Shown here in pieces: positions 52,601 through 59,324 of a stretch of DNA of 64,000 nt. The DNA comes from Undibacterium umbellatum (GTDB taxonomy: Bacteria; Pseudomonadota; Gammaproteobacteria; Burkholderiales; Burkholderiaceae_D). The stretch spans positions 143,155-207,154 of the forward strand of contig NZ_JACOFX010000009.1 in the NCBI RefSeq assembly GCF_014284125.1, given 5' to 3'. The position numbers were made by a program, and so were the translations under genes. Numbering within the stretch: position 1 is the first letter of the stretch; every line of letters starts with the position of its first letter. The notes beneath the pieces are model-generated. The model made no database searches. It saw only the letters and a program-made list of their open reading frames with translations, and had not been told where the DNA came from.

Positions 52601-53390
52601 TATGCTTGTGCTTCCACAACAACATGCCTTTGCGCAAACCCAGCCACATGTTGCCTTGTCTATCGATCAGGATTTTATTGACTGCATTGATTTTGGATTC
52701 AGCACTGGCCGTACTGTCCACACGGTAGTGAACAAAATCATTACTGCCGGGTTCCATGCTATCGAGACCGTTATCTGTCGCCAGCCACAGCTTGCCAGTG
52801 GCGTCCAGCGCCAGAGTATTGACGCGTTCATTTGCCAGGCTTTGTTCACGACCAGGTTGATGATGCCACCAGCGTACTTTCCCGGTAGCTGGCACAAAAT
52901 GGCCCAGGCCATTTTCTGTTGCCAACCACAGACCTTGCTGACCATCGTCAAGCACGTCATTAATGGCACTATTCTGCACTTGCGATGCCAGTTCCCCTGG
53001 TATGATAAAACGCTGGAACTGATTCTTTTTCCTGTCGTACAAATGCAGCCCACCCGCAGCGGTGGCAACCCACATACGGTCTTGCCTGTCAAAGTAAACC
53101 TGCCTTACCCAGTCACTATTGAGACTATGCTCATCATCCGTGACATTCTTGTACAGGCTAAAGCGGTAACCGTCATAGCGCACCAGGCCAGCCTGCCCTC
53201 CAAACCAAAGATAGCCCTGCTTGTCCTGCCCTATGGTTTGCACAGCCTGCATAGGCAAGCCCTGCTCCAGACCCACATGCTGGAAACGCAGGGTACGTAA
53301 GGCAGATGCCTGAGCTGTCTGAAAAAGCAAGATCAGCGACATTGCCAGCAAGAGAAACAGACATTTTGAATGGCGTAGTGTATTCGACAT
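49614..53390 (-). CDS. Hybrid histidine kinase with two-component-regulator propeller
   Basis: A protein of about 1258 residues from the ATG at 53390; an alternative TTG start at 53459 would add 23 residues. Order: signal or anchor segment, about 14 Reg_prop blades forming two propellers (YLWFGGQAGLVRYDGYRF, WIGSSAGISKIQ), a Y_Y_Y domain (FAYQLQGFDQDWVYTDASRR), a membrane helix (FRLLLVSLLLAVLWAIHRY), a coiled coil, a HisKA domain with the phosphorylated His in VASHDLRQPMHAL, an HATPase (NAIRYTNEGQVEL, GTGIGIS-like SDTGIGIS, GLGLGLAIV), and a receiver with Asp in AIVCDFHLAG. It has no AraC output, unlike Bacteroides hybrids. Output partner unknown. Confidence 0.93.
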   Translation of the reverse strand: MSNTLRHSKCLFLLLAMSLILLFQTAQASALRTLRFQHVGLEQGLPMQAVQTIGQDKQGYLWFGGQAGLVRYDGYRFSLYKNVTDDEHSLNSDWVRQVYFDRQDRMWVATAAGGLHLYDRKKNQFQRFIIPGELASQVQNSAINDVLDDGQQGLWLATENGLGHFVPATGKVRWWHHQPGREQSLANERVNTLALDATGKLWLATDNGLDSMEPGSNDFVHYRVDSTASAESKINAVNKILIDRQGNMWLGLRKGMLLWKHKHTWDTRTRISLPDKLANISIKELYQDQVGQIWMVPHAQGVLRWNPATQTMQHFKRDPGDNSSLTDDQVEVVFQDHSGSLWLGYWTSGTSHVDLSVAAFRRYVASDQAGSLSNVKVTSILEAAPGQLLLGTFGGGLNSLDLQTGIASNGSATYGLDGKTILSMFTAKDGQIWAGTEKGISRIDLASGKSYPRQILPGEPAAHQMQAIIEDRAGIFWAANTRGLLRLDPVSNQLSSLRRNSADPSSIAHDGVMAILEDSQSRLWVGTLDGLDLLDRSNMKFKHYRHDSKEPGSLASNAISALFEDSQKNIWIGSSAGISKIQKNSQGIVSFSNYATNASVDCIMEDQAGKLWLSTDAGIARFDTVTEKFRYFTGKDGLIDGGYYMAACFKDRQSNMYFGGLNGMSAFQPADVRENTIPPKVLITGLQIFNQPQEEGKTAAGFTMRGQIQDNQAITLAHTHSVFSLEFAALHFADPQSNQFAYQLQGFDQDWVYTDASRRFATYTNLDAGEYLFRVKAANKDGVWNETGAQLRVTITPPFWKTWWFRLLLVSLLLAVLWAIHRYRLHHLLMQKKLLETEVEKRTTEIALQKQEIEQKTAELERTVGVLALANQQQLEHQSELTRFLAVASHDLRQPMHALNLYLDALSFEELSSSSRGLLYKLKKCAHTMDGMFLSLLDLSRLDARIVEPELSKFPLTLILKKIELEFAPQAQAKKLLLTVAETQLWVECDSNLLEQILRNLVANAIRYTNEGQVELSCTEVGDQVRLMISDTGIGISLHQQETVFQEFFQAYGAVMQRRDSTKGLGLGLAIVKRLTDLLAMPMVLQSEPGHGTRFTLLLNKVDAPEDANLPGQFESEHASALEGRRVIIIDDDEAILQATQSWLMQWHCVVTAANGSEAAMAKIADDMSIPDAIVCDFHLAGNEDGVQAIISLRDMFNHDIPALIITGDIHADIQLKNGSVNIPVLHKPVSTEVLHQTLCSLFLQPAGQDSSGSNSPD

Positions 53391-53595
53391 CAGAAACCAG
53401 GAAAAAGACAAGAAAAGCGCAAATAGGCTCAGGCTTGAAGCTTCCGACGAGCCACCCAAGGCATTTTAGCCTTGGATGCCGGGTTTATGTGAAGAGACTG
53501 AAGGAACGCAGAATAGCGTGACAAAACTGCTTACTGGCGGGATGAACCGAAACTGACTGGTACACCTAATCCGAGGGATGGACTGAATAAGTAAA

Positions 53596-53624
53596 ACTCA
53601 TTTCATCACAAGGATGAAATGAGT
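53596..53624 (-). terminator. Hairpin terminator of the HTH protein gene
   Basis: Arms 53596-53607 (ACTCATTTCATC) and 53613-53624 (GATGAAATGAGT) are perfectly complementary over 12 bp with a 5-base loop, and on the minus strand end in TTTTAC. It lies just after the stop of the gene at 53632-54201. The arm shares 11 bases with the MITE terminal repeat at 12830-12851. Confidence 0.65.
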
Positions 53625-53631
53625 CCGGGGA

Positions 53632-54201
53632 TCAAGTAGGTGACTCTTCTACACTGGCAGGCTCGGCAACCGATACTACAAGCGGTGCAGTTGGCACATT
53701 GAGAACTGCGGGTACTGCAGCTACTGTCAACCGGCCTTGATGTGGCCTGGGTTCGGCCCTTTCCACAACGATATTCCAGCGTTTCAGATAGTTGGTGACC
53801 GAGCGGATATGCATTTGCACACCCAGGTGCTTAGTGATGAGCTCAGCCACCGCCGGGCGATTCCATTCAGGAAAATCAAGCTGCAACTGACGCGGCTTCT
53901 TAGCCTTGATCATTTCCTGCAACTGTACTTCCTGCTCGCTGCTCAGGGCGCGCCCCTCGCCTGCCCGGCGACCACGCTTATGCGGCAATAATGCATCAGC
54001 GCCCTGATTGACATAGCGCGCAATAATCAGACAGACCGCCGTATAGCTGAGACCCAGTTCGCGCGCTATCTGAACTTTCTTGGCACCGCGCTCATGCGCT
54101 CGCACCACCTGGCGACGCCGCTCATACTGTTCCATAGCACTCAGGCTTCTGGCATCTTCTTTATTTGTAATCTGTGAACACATTTGCATGACCATACTCA
54201 T
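53632..54201 (-). CDS. Orphan HTH protein related to IS630-type transposase N-terminus
   Basis: A 189-residue protein. Residues about 20-150 resemble the winged-HTH N-terminal half of IS630-family transposases (ERRRQVVRAHERGAKKVQIA, LSYTAVCLIIARYVNQGADA, LDFPEWNRPAVAELITKHLG). The catalytic DDE half is missing: after residue 150 the sequence turns into a Pro/Ala/Val-rich tail (LTVAAVPAVLNVPTAPLVVS) that ends cleanly. No transposase remnant follows; a hairpin terminator does. It may be a domesticated DNA-binding protein or a decayed insertion sequence. The intact frame and tail favour the first. Confidence 0.75.
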   Translation of the reverse strand: MSMVMQMCSQITNKEDARSLSAMEQYERRRQVVRAHERGAKKVQIARELGLSYTAVCLIIARYVNQGADALLPHKRGRRAGEGRALSSEQEVQLQEMIKAKKPRQLQLDFPEWNRPAVAELITKHLGVQMHIRSVTNYLKRWNIVVERAEPRPHQGRLTVAAVPAVLNVPTAPLVVSVAEPASVEESPT

Positions 54202-54325
54202 TCTGACATCCTTAAGCTGATAAATTCAACTCCGGTAAGTCTGAGAATATAGGTCATTTAAGACTTGCCGTGCCCTATACTAAAGTATGACCCTGGCAAG
54301 AAAAACAGACGCAGCACCGCTCATT

Positions 54326-55771
54326 TCATGCAGCACGACCAGCCGGAAATACGGCGTTCGCTTGCATGAGTATTTGCCAGCGCCAGCGCAAGATGGGGAG
54401 CGTCACCAGCACGATCAGCAAGCAGATCAGCCAGACTGGCAATGCTGGCCACAGCTTGAGCATGCCTAACGAAGCCAGCCCCAGAAAAGCCGGAAGTGCG
54501 AAAGCAAGTAACAAGGCAGTTTCATAGCGGGACCTGATCCTGGCATAATTATGCAAACTCATGACGCTCAAAGGCAGCAGACAAAAGCAGGCAAGCCAGG
54601 CCATCTCTGCTGCATTCGTGGAAGCTGGTGAAAAATGCATGGTGACAGCCACGATCAATAATGTCAGCAGCCATAGGCCAAAGAACTGGCGCAGTAAAAA
54701 ATGCAGCACGATCCTGGCTTGCTCCGCCTGGGGTGGCAACGCTGCCGCCAGCAATAGCAAGCTGTGCTCCCCTCTGCGTTGGTACATGGTGGCGCGAAGC
54801 ATGGAAACATAAATCACGGGCAGCATGACAAAAGCGACCATGGCAGCAGCGTATGCCAATCCCATGTCGTTCTCAGCAAATTTTGATGAATGATGCAAGA
54901 AGACGGCAAAGTAAACACTCAGACCGGCACTCATCAAGGCAACCGATACAAAGCTGGTCAGCCAGAATACCTGTGCCCCGAAGGCAAAGGGAATAAGCTG
55001 CGCAACGGCTGCCGGTGTTCTGCCTGTCTTGTCCACCTTGACCATACACCAGCGCATCAACAAATCATAGGGATTGAAGAAGCGCAGTGAATAGTGTGTC
55101 GAGGTCACTTCCTCACCATTCATGGCTTTTTGTATCATGCTAAAGCTTTCTTCTCGCTTGAAATGCTGGTCACCATGAATGGCAAAAACCCAGTGCAAGA
55201 TCGCAGCGGTCAGGCCCAGCCCAACCAGCATGAGCAAGGCAGGCTGGTTCCAGCTTGCCTGCGGATCCAGGCTGAATCGATTACCCCACCACATCGGTAA
55301 CTGACTGAGCAGCACAATGAATATCACTACCCATTTACTGCGCAGGGTCGCAACATAAACCAGCATGGCAAACACGCCTATCAGCCAAGACTGGAAAAAC
55401 AGACCCTTCAAGTGGGTGACCAGGGTCAATGCAAGGATAGCAGGCATCAGCAATACAGGTATTGCCAGTGCCACCTTCATGTTTCGCCTGAGTTGCGGCA
55501 CCAGGCCTGCATTCGCCGGGCTATATTGCAAGGCCACACTGGGCACCAGCAGAACAAACCAGAATACCAGCAGCACGCCGACCGCAACCCCGATGCCTAT
55601 GGCGAGCGCCATTAAAATGGATATCGCATCTGATTCATCTTTGCGTGCCAACAAGAACAGAATGAGGGGCAACAAGGCAATTATCCCCAACAAGGCATAC
55701 AAGACTTTTAAACCAGCAGCATTGCTGCGCGCATAGACAGGCTGCATCCATACCGAGATGATGGCTTTCAT
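54326..55771 (-). CDS. ABC transporter membrane subunit (YtrA-type operon)
   Basis: A 481-residue protein with about 11-12 hydrophobic helices and an N-terminal start MKAIISVWMQPVYARSNAAG. It shows no strong family signature but follows, in the same operon, an ABC ATPase and a GntR-YtrA regulator, so it is the permease partner. Such operons in other bacteria respond to cell-wall-active agents or export unknown compounds. It lies 55 bp after the ATPase stop. The substrate is unknown. Confidence 0.78.
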   Translation of the reverse strand: MKAIISVWMQPVYARSNAAGLKVLYALLGIIALLPLILFLLARKDESDAISILMALAIGIGVAVGVLLVFWFVLLVPSVALQYSPANAGLVPQLRRNMKVALAIPVLLMPAILALTLVTHLKGLFFQSWLIGVFAMLVYVATLRSKWVVIFIVLLSQLPMWWGNRFSLDPQASWNQPALLMLVGLGLTAAILHWVFAIHGDQHFKREESFSMIQKAMNGEEVTSTHYSLRFFNPYDLLMRWCMVKVDKTGRTPAAVAQLIPFAFGAQVFWLTSFVSVALMSAGLSVYFAVFLHHSSKFAENDMGLAYAAAMVAFVMLPVIYVSMLRATMYQRRGEHSLLLLAAALPPQAEQARIVLHFLLRQFFGLWLLTLLIVAVTMHFSPASTNAAEMAWLACFCLLPLSVMSLHNYARIRSRYETALLLAFALPAFLGLASLGMLKLWPALPVWLICLLIVLVTLPILRWRWQILMQANAVFPAGRAA

Positions 55772-55826
55772 ATTCTTACTTCGCGAGCGGTTTGAATTGA
55801 CGAATGGTGTGCTTCAACATGCATTT

Positions 55827-56702
55827 TTATCGTGTCATTTCGATGAAGATGTCTTCAAGACTGAGCTTGTCAATCCGCATATCAGTGCGTGCCTGGAGGA
55901 CCTGCAATTGTTCAGTCCTGAACTGAGCCAGCAATTTGTCATCGCCCTCCGTAAAACGGCGCAAGACTTTGTGTGGCTGCAATTGCTGCAGCACTGCGGG
56001 GCTGGCACTGATACGCACCGTGTTGTCCATCATGTCGTCCAGCGCCTGCTGATGGACGATTTGCCCTGCATGCAGAAAAGCGACATCCATGGCGACTCTT
56101 TCGAGATCAGACAGAATATGGGTAGAAAATACGATGGTGGTTTGTTTGTCGATCACGCGTTCTATCAGTTCACGCAAAAAATCACGCCTGCCCGCAGGGT
56201 CAAGGCTGGAGACCGGTTCATCGAGTATCAGCAATTCTGGCTCATGGGCCAGGGCACGAATGATGGACAGGCGCTGTTTTTGTCCTATCGACAGTTTATT
56301 GATAGCCTTGTCAAAAGGCAGATCCCATCCCTGCATCAACGACTCTACCTTGCCGTCATTCCAGCGTGGATAGAGCCGCTGGAAATAAGCCAGCATTTGC
56401 CTGGCTGTCAGCCATTCAAACAGGTCACTGCGCTGTGGCACGTAGGCGATCCTGGCCTTGGTCGCAGCACTGAGTTGGGCGGCATCTTCACCGTAGAGAT
56501 TGGTCGTTCCGCCATCGATATCACGCAAACCCAGCAGACATTCAATCAGGGTAGACTTACCCGCACCGTTACGCCCCAGTAAGCCGACGATACTGCCAGG
56601 GGCGATTTGCCAGTCGAGATTTTTCAAGACACTTTGCCCACTGAAGGATTTACTCAATCCTTGTATCTGTACCGGAGCATTTAACTGAGCTTGCATGTTC
56701 AT
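55827..56702 (-). CDS. ABC transporter ATPase
   Basis: A 291-residue cytoplasmic ATPase. Seen: Walker A GLLGRNGAGKST, signature region NKLSIGQKQRLSI (a variant of LSGGQ), Walker B LLILDEPVSSLDP, and the switch His in TIVFSTHILSD. It powers the membrane subunit encoded downstream. Its start overlaps the GntR gene end by 4 bp (ATGA), so they are translationally coupled. Confidence 0.93.
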   Translation of the reverse strand: MNMQAQLNAPVQIQGLSKSFSGQSVLKNLDWQIAPGSIVGLLGRNGAGKSTLIECLLGLRDIDGGTTNLYGEDAAQLSAATKARIAYVPQRSDLFEWLTARQMLAYFQRLYPRWNDGKVESLMQGWDLPFDKAINKLSIGQKQRLSIIRALAHEPELLILDEPVSSLDPAGRRDFLRELIERVIDKQTTIVFSTHILSDLERVAMDVAFLHAGQIVHQQALDDMMDNTVRISASPAVLQQLQPHKVLRRFTEGDDKLLAQFRTEQLQVLQARTDMRIDKLSLEDIFIEMTR

Positions 56703-57121
56703 TTTCCTTTGAGAATACTGGTCAACAGAGTGATGACGGATTTAGCATCTAGCTCAAGCTGGCTGGCTTCGAGTGCGATGCGCTCAAGGCTGGGACGCAA
56801 TAATTCCAGCCTTGACGCGAGATCAGAATGGCCCTTAGCCTGGGCTGCTACTTCCATTCCCAAGCCACGGCGACGCACCAGCAAGCCCTCGGCTTCGAGC
56901 ATGCTGTAGGCCTTGGATACCGTCATGGGATTGACGCCCAACTCGCTGGCGACATCGCGCACAGATGGCATGGCATCACCTGCGACAATTTGCCCACCCG
57001 CCTGCAGGCGCCGCAATTGTTCTATCAACTGGCGATAGATAGGCTCGCTACTCCCGGTGCTTACCTGAAATATCTCAGCGCCCAACTGGCGCGGCTTGAT
57101 GTGCGTCATGCCTGGCGTCAT
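56699..57121 (-). CDS. GntR-family regulator, YtrA type
   Basis: From the ATG at 57121 (GGAG 8 bases upstream) a 140-residue YtrA-type GntR protein. The frame is open to 57265, but that part overlaps the operator and does not look like protein. The wHTH reads PIYRQLIEQLRRLQAGGQIV, MPSVRDVASELGVNPMTVSK and MLEAEGLLVRRRGLGMEV; a short C-terminal helical dimerisation region follows. YtrA repressors control the ABC operon they head, and the palindrome at 57244-57265 upstream is the probable target. Confidence 0.92.
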   Translation of the reverse strand: MTPGMTHIKPRQLGAEIFQVSTGSSEPIYRQLIEQLRRLQAGGQIVAGDAMPSVRDVASELGVNPMTVSKAYSMLEAEGLLVRRRGLGMEVAAQAKGHSDLASRLELLRPSLERIALEASQLELDAKSVITLLTSILKGK

Positions 57122-57243
57122 GTTATATGCTCCATGTTCCAGCCTCTCATGGTGTTTACATGAATACCTGAACACCTTCATCGTGAGGATGAGCGCGTCA
57201 TGGTAGCTTCTCATGGGGTCAATGACTAATACAGAAACCTCAT

Positions 57244-57265
57244 GTGTATTAATATAGTAATACAC
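57244..57265. promoter_or_regulatory. YtrA-type operator
   Basis: A 22-bp site with perfect 8-bp arms GTGTATTA and TAATACAC around ATATAG, 123 bp upstream of the GntR start. Size and shape match known YtrA-family operators, and the AT-rich centre probably overlaps the operon promoter. Autoregulation is inferred. Confidence 0.75.
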
Positions 57266-57385
57266 TGAATTTGCAAATTCAAGTAAATTTCAAAAAGATG
57301 CTGGCAGATTTGCCGACTACTGCAATCCATCGAAAAAAACATGGGAAGCGAGAAGCAAAAGTAATCGCCCCGCCCCCCCCTCCCC

Positions 57386-57408
57386 AAGAAAAGAAAAGAA
57401 AAGAAAAG
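57386..57408. repeat. AAAAG pentanucleotide repeat with nearby C8 run
   Basis: AAG followed by four AAAAG units, six bases before a candidate ATG at 57415. A C8 run lies at 57373-57380. Changes in copy number could alter spacing or frame of the small gene beyond it. Confidence 0.6.
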
Positions 57409-57414
57409 CACAGC

Positions 57415-57785
57415 ATGCGATCCAGACAAATAGGCGTTAATCGCCTGACCATACGCGCATATGTGCATACCTTGCCTTTCGAGGATTCTTTTGCTGCACA
57501 TTTCAAAGAAGCTTTGCGTAGCAAGCTCGACAGTGCAGGCAAACTGGGAAAAAAAACAAGGCAGTCAATAGCGGCCATCTGCTGAAAAACGATCTTGATT
57601 GGTCCCTGGGGACTAAAACGGCAAGCGTTACTATCATCATTACTGTCAAGCGTGGCGGCAAACCAACCGATGAGAAAGTCATCAATGGAGAAACCAAATG
57701 GGATTCCTCATTAATAGGTGCCAGTGCCAGCCGGAAAAGTGAGTTTTCAGATTCCAGCCTGGACAAAGGTGTGAGGCCGGGCTAG
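57415..57785 (+). pseudogene. Small gene split by a frameshift at an A8 run
   Basis: Frame one from ATG 57415 encodes MRSRQIGVNRLTIRAYVHTL and continues to SAGKLGKK; frame two, from the A8 run at 57549-57556, continues NKAVNSGHLLKNDLDWSLGT and reaches TKWDSSLIGASASRK, ending at TAG 57783-57785. Together they give a coherent product of about 123 residues, while each frame alone looks truncated. The junction A-AAA-AAA is a classic -1 slippery heptamer, so programmed frameshifting is possible; a lost A is the simpler reading. The first frame is also open upstream to 57271, across the AAAAG repeat. No family is recognised. Confidence 0.4.
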
Positions 57786-57911
57786 TTCAATTCGGAGTCG
57801 TCAGACGGCTGACTTTAGGCACAACCTGGTGCTGCCATGCGAGAAGGGGCGCGTGGCCGCCTGCCGGTAGGCATTCATAAACCATAATTTTTTAATGGGA
57901 AAAGCGCGTCT

Positions 57912-58130
57912 TTAATCGCGCAGCCGCCGTTTCTGGGGCTGGCCCAGCACGCGGGCAGTGACTTGAGGGGGAATGCCCTTGGCCTTCATGAACTCCAGCG
58001 CGCAAAGCGTGCCCAGGCTGCTTTGCAATTGAAGAGCAGCATCGACATGCGCTGCCATGCTGAGGTCTGTGCGGAGATGAAAAACCGGCTTGATGCCTGG
58101 CTTGGTGGTAGACGCTTGCAAACTGCTCAT
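57912..58130 (-). CDS. Small protein of unknown function
   Basis: From the ATG at 58130 (AGGAG about 8 bases upstream) a 72-residue protein beginning MSSLQASTTKPGIKPVFHLR and ending with a basic tail QPQKRRLRD. The middle is helical (AHVDAALQLQSSLGTLCALE). It is probably cytoplasmic. No family is recognised, and it has no operon partner. Confidence 0.5.
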   Translation of the reverse strand: MSSLQASTTKPGIKPVFHLRTDLSMAAHVDAALQLQSSLGTLCALEFMKAKGIPPQVTARVLGQPQKRRLRD

Positions 58131-58660
58131 GCCTGACTCCTGCTGTAACAACAACGACTACTGGCTGGGAAGCAAATACGTATGACATCGACAATTGACA
58201 CCTGCTTGGCGAGGGATGAAGCTAACCAAGCCTGAATGCAGCCTAATTCTAGCGGTTTCAGCACATGATGGCGCACTGTTTTACAGGTCTTTTGTAACAA
58301 GCGGAGGATTGCTCGCGGCCTGTGATCAGTCGTGCATGTCTTATTGTTATTCCTATGGCTTTTATGATAATAAATTGCTTTTTACGTAAGGGGTGCGTAT
58401 CATGTCGGCGCCTTTGCCATTCTCGATAGACAAGGTTTTCCCAGGCGCGTAAGCGTGATTGTGAAAGTACACAGATCATCACGTGTACATCAAACGTAGA
58501 CAGTACGGACGCTGTCCAGGCTGGTCAGACCATCATCTTGATCAGCCCCCCCCCCTTAAACATGAATAAAGCAAGATTTGCGGGCAGCCCGCAGTTGTGG
58601 TGCATGGCCGATGCCATGCGTTGCACCTGACGTTTAGCCCAGGCCTTGAGAAAGAAGATA
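58131..58660. other. 530-bp gap without a supported gene
   Basis: No frame has convincing start and composition. A C9 run lies at 58546-58554, close to the expected promoter area of the thioesterase gene. Otherwise I see nothing definite. Confidence 0.4.
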
Positions 58661-59230
58661 ATGAATCTCTGGTGTAGATTGTTGAGGTTGTTGTTAACTT
58701 TAGCTTGGAGAAAGAAAGTGGGCGTGCTTGAGCCTAGCAGGCTGCGCATGACCGTTTTACCGAATGATCTCGATTTTAATATGCACGTCAACAATGGCCG
58801 TTACCTGACTTTAGCTGATGTTGGCCGCATCGACTTTGTATTCAGGACAGGCGTTTTCCGCACTGCCATGACCTTGCGTGCCCGCCCCGTAGTCGGTGAT
58901 GCCATCGCCAAATTCCGCCGTGATTTGAAGGTATTTCAACGTTATAATTTGGAAACCCGTTTGCTGGGCTGGGATGATAAATGGATTTTTATCGAGCAGC
59001 GTTTCATTCGCCATGGGAGGGTGGTCGGCGTGGTCACGGTACGTTGCTTGTGGGTCAATGCAGACGGTGCCATGACAGCGCAACTTTTTGTCGATACCGT
59101 GCATCCGCAACTGGTCTCGCCCCCCTTGCCCAAATGGGTGAAAGAGTGGAGCCGATGCTGCGACGATCTGAGTACATCGTTGCGTATTGAAGAAGCACAG
59201 ACTGAGGCGCCACTTAAGGCAGCAGCATAA
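58661..59230 (+). CDS. Hot-dog thioesterase (Them6/4HBT-like)
   Basis: From the ATG at 58661 a 189-residue protein. Residues about 30-150 form a hot-dog fold: MTVLPNDLDFNMHVNNGRYL, with the conserved NMHVNN motif, then DVGRIDFVFRTGVF and IFIEQRFIRHGRVVGVVTVR. An N-terminal hydrophobic/basic helix (LLRLLLTLAW) may bind membranes. Acyl-CoA thioesterase activity is expected; the chain preference is unknown. A TTG start 15 bases upstream is less likely. Confidence 0.88.
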   Translation: MNLWCRLLRLLLTLAWRKKVGVLEPSRLRMTVLPNDLDFNMHVNNGRYLTLADVGRIDFVFRTGVFRTAMTLRARPVVGDAIAKFRRDLKVFQRYNLETRLLGWDDKWIFIEQRFIRHGRVVGVVTVRCLWVNADGAMTAQLFVDTVHPQLVSPPLPKWVKEWSRCCDDLSTSLRIEEAQTEAPLKAAA

Positions 59231-59281
59231 TGCCAACTGGTAGAGCCGTATAAATCCATTAAAGCACAGGCTGCCATAAAA

Positions 59282-59305
59282 AAAACGCCAGCAAGCTGGC
59301 GTTTT
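59282..59305. terminator. Bidirectional terminator between thioesterase and repeat-protein genes
   Basis: AAAACGCCAGC (59282-59292) and GCTGGCGTTTT (59295-59305) form a perfect 11-bp stem with A-run and T-run on either side. It can end both converging genes. Confidence 0.88.
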
Positions 59306-59324
59306 AAGTGGAAAGGCCGCTGAT

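Noticed and set aside
53632..54201. Functional IS630 transposase
   Set aside because: The catalytic DDE half is absent and no terminal repeats bound the gene.
58546..58554. C9 run as a phase-variable switch
   Set aside because: It is not within a supported gene, and its place relative to a promoter is unclear; a homopolymer alone is weak evidence.
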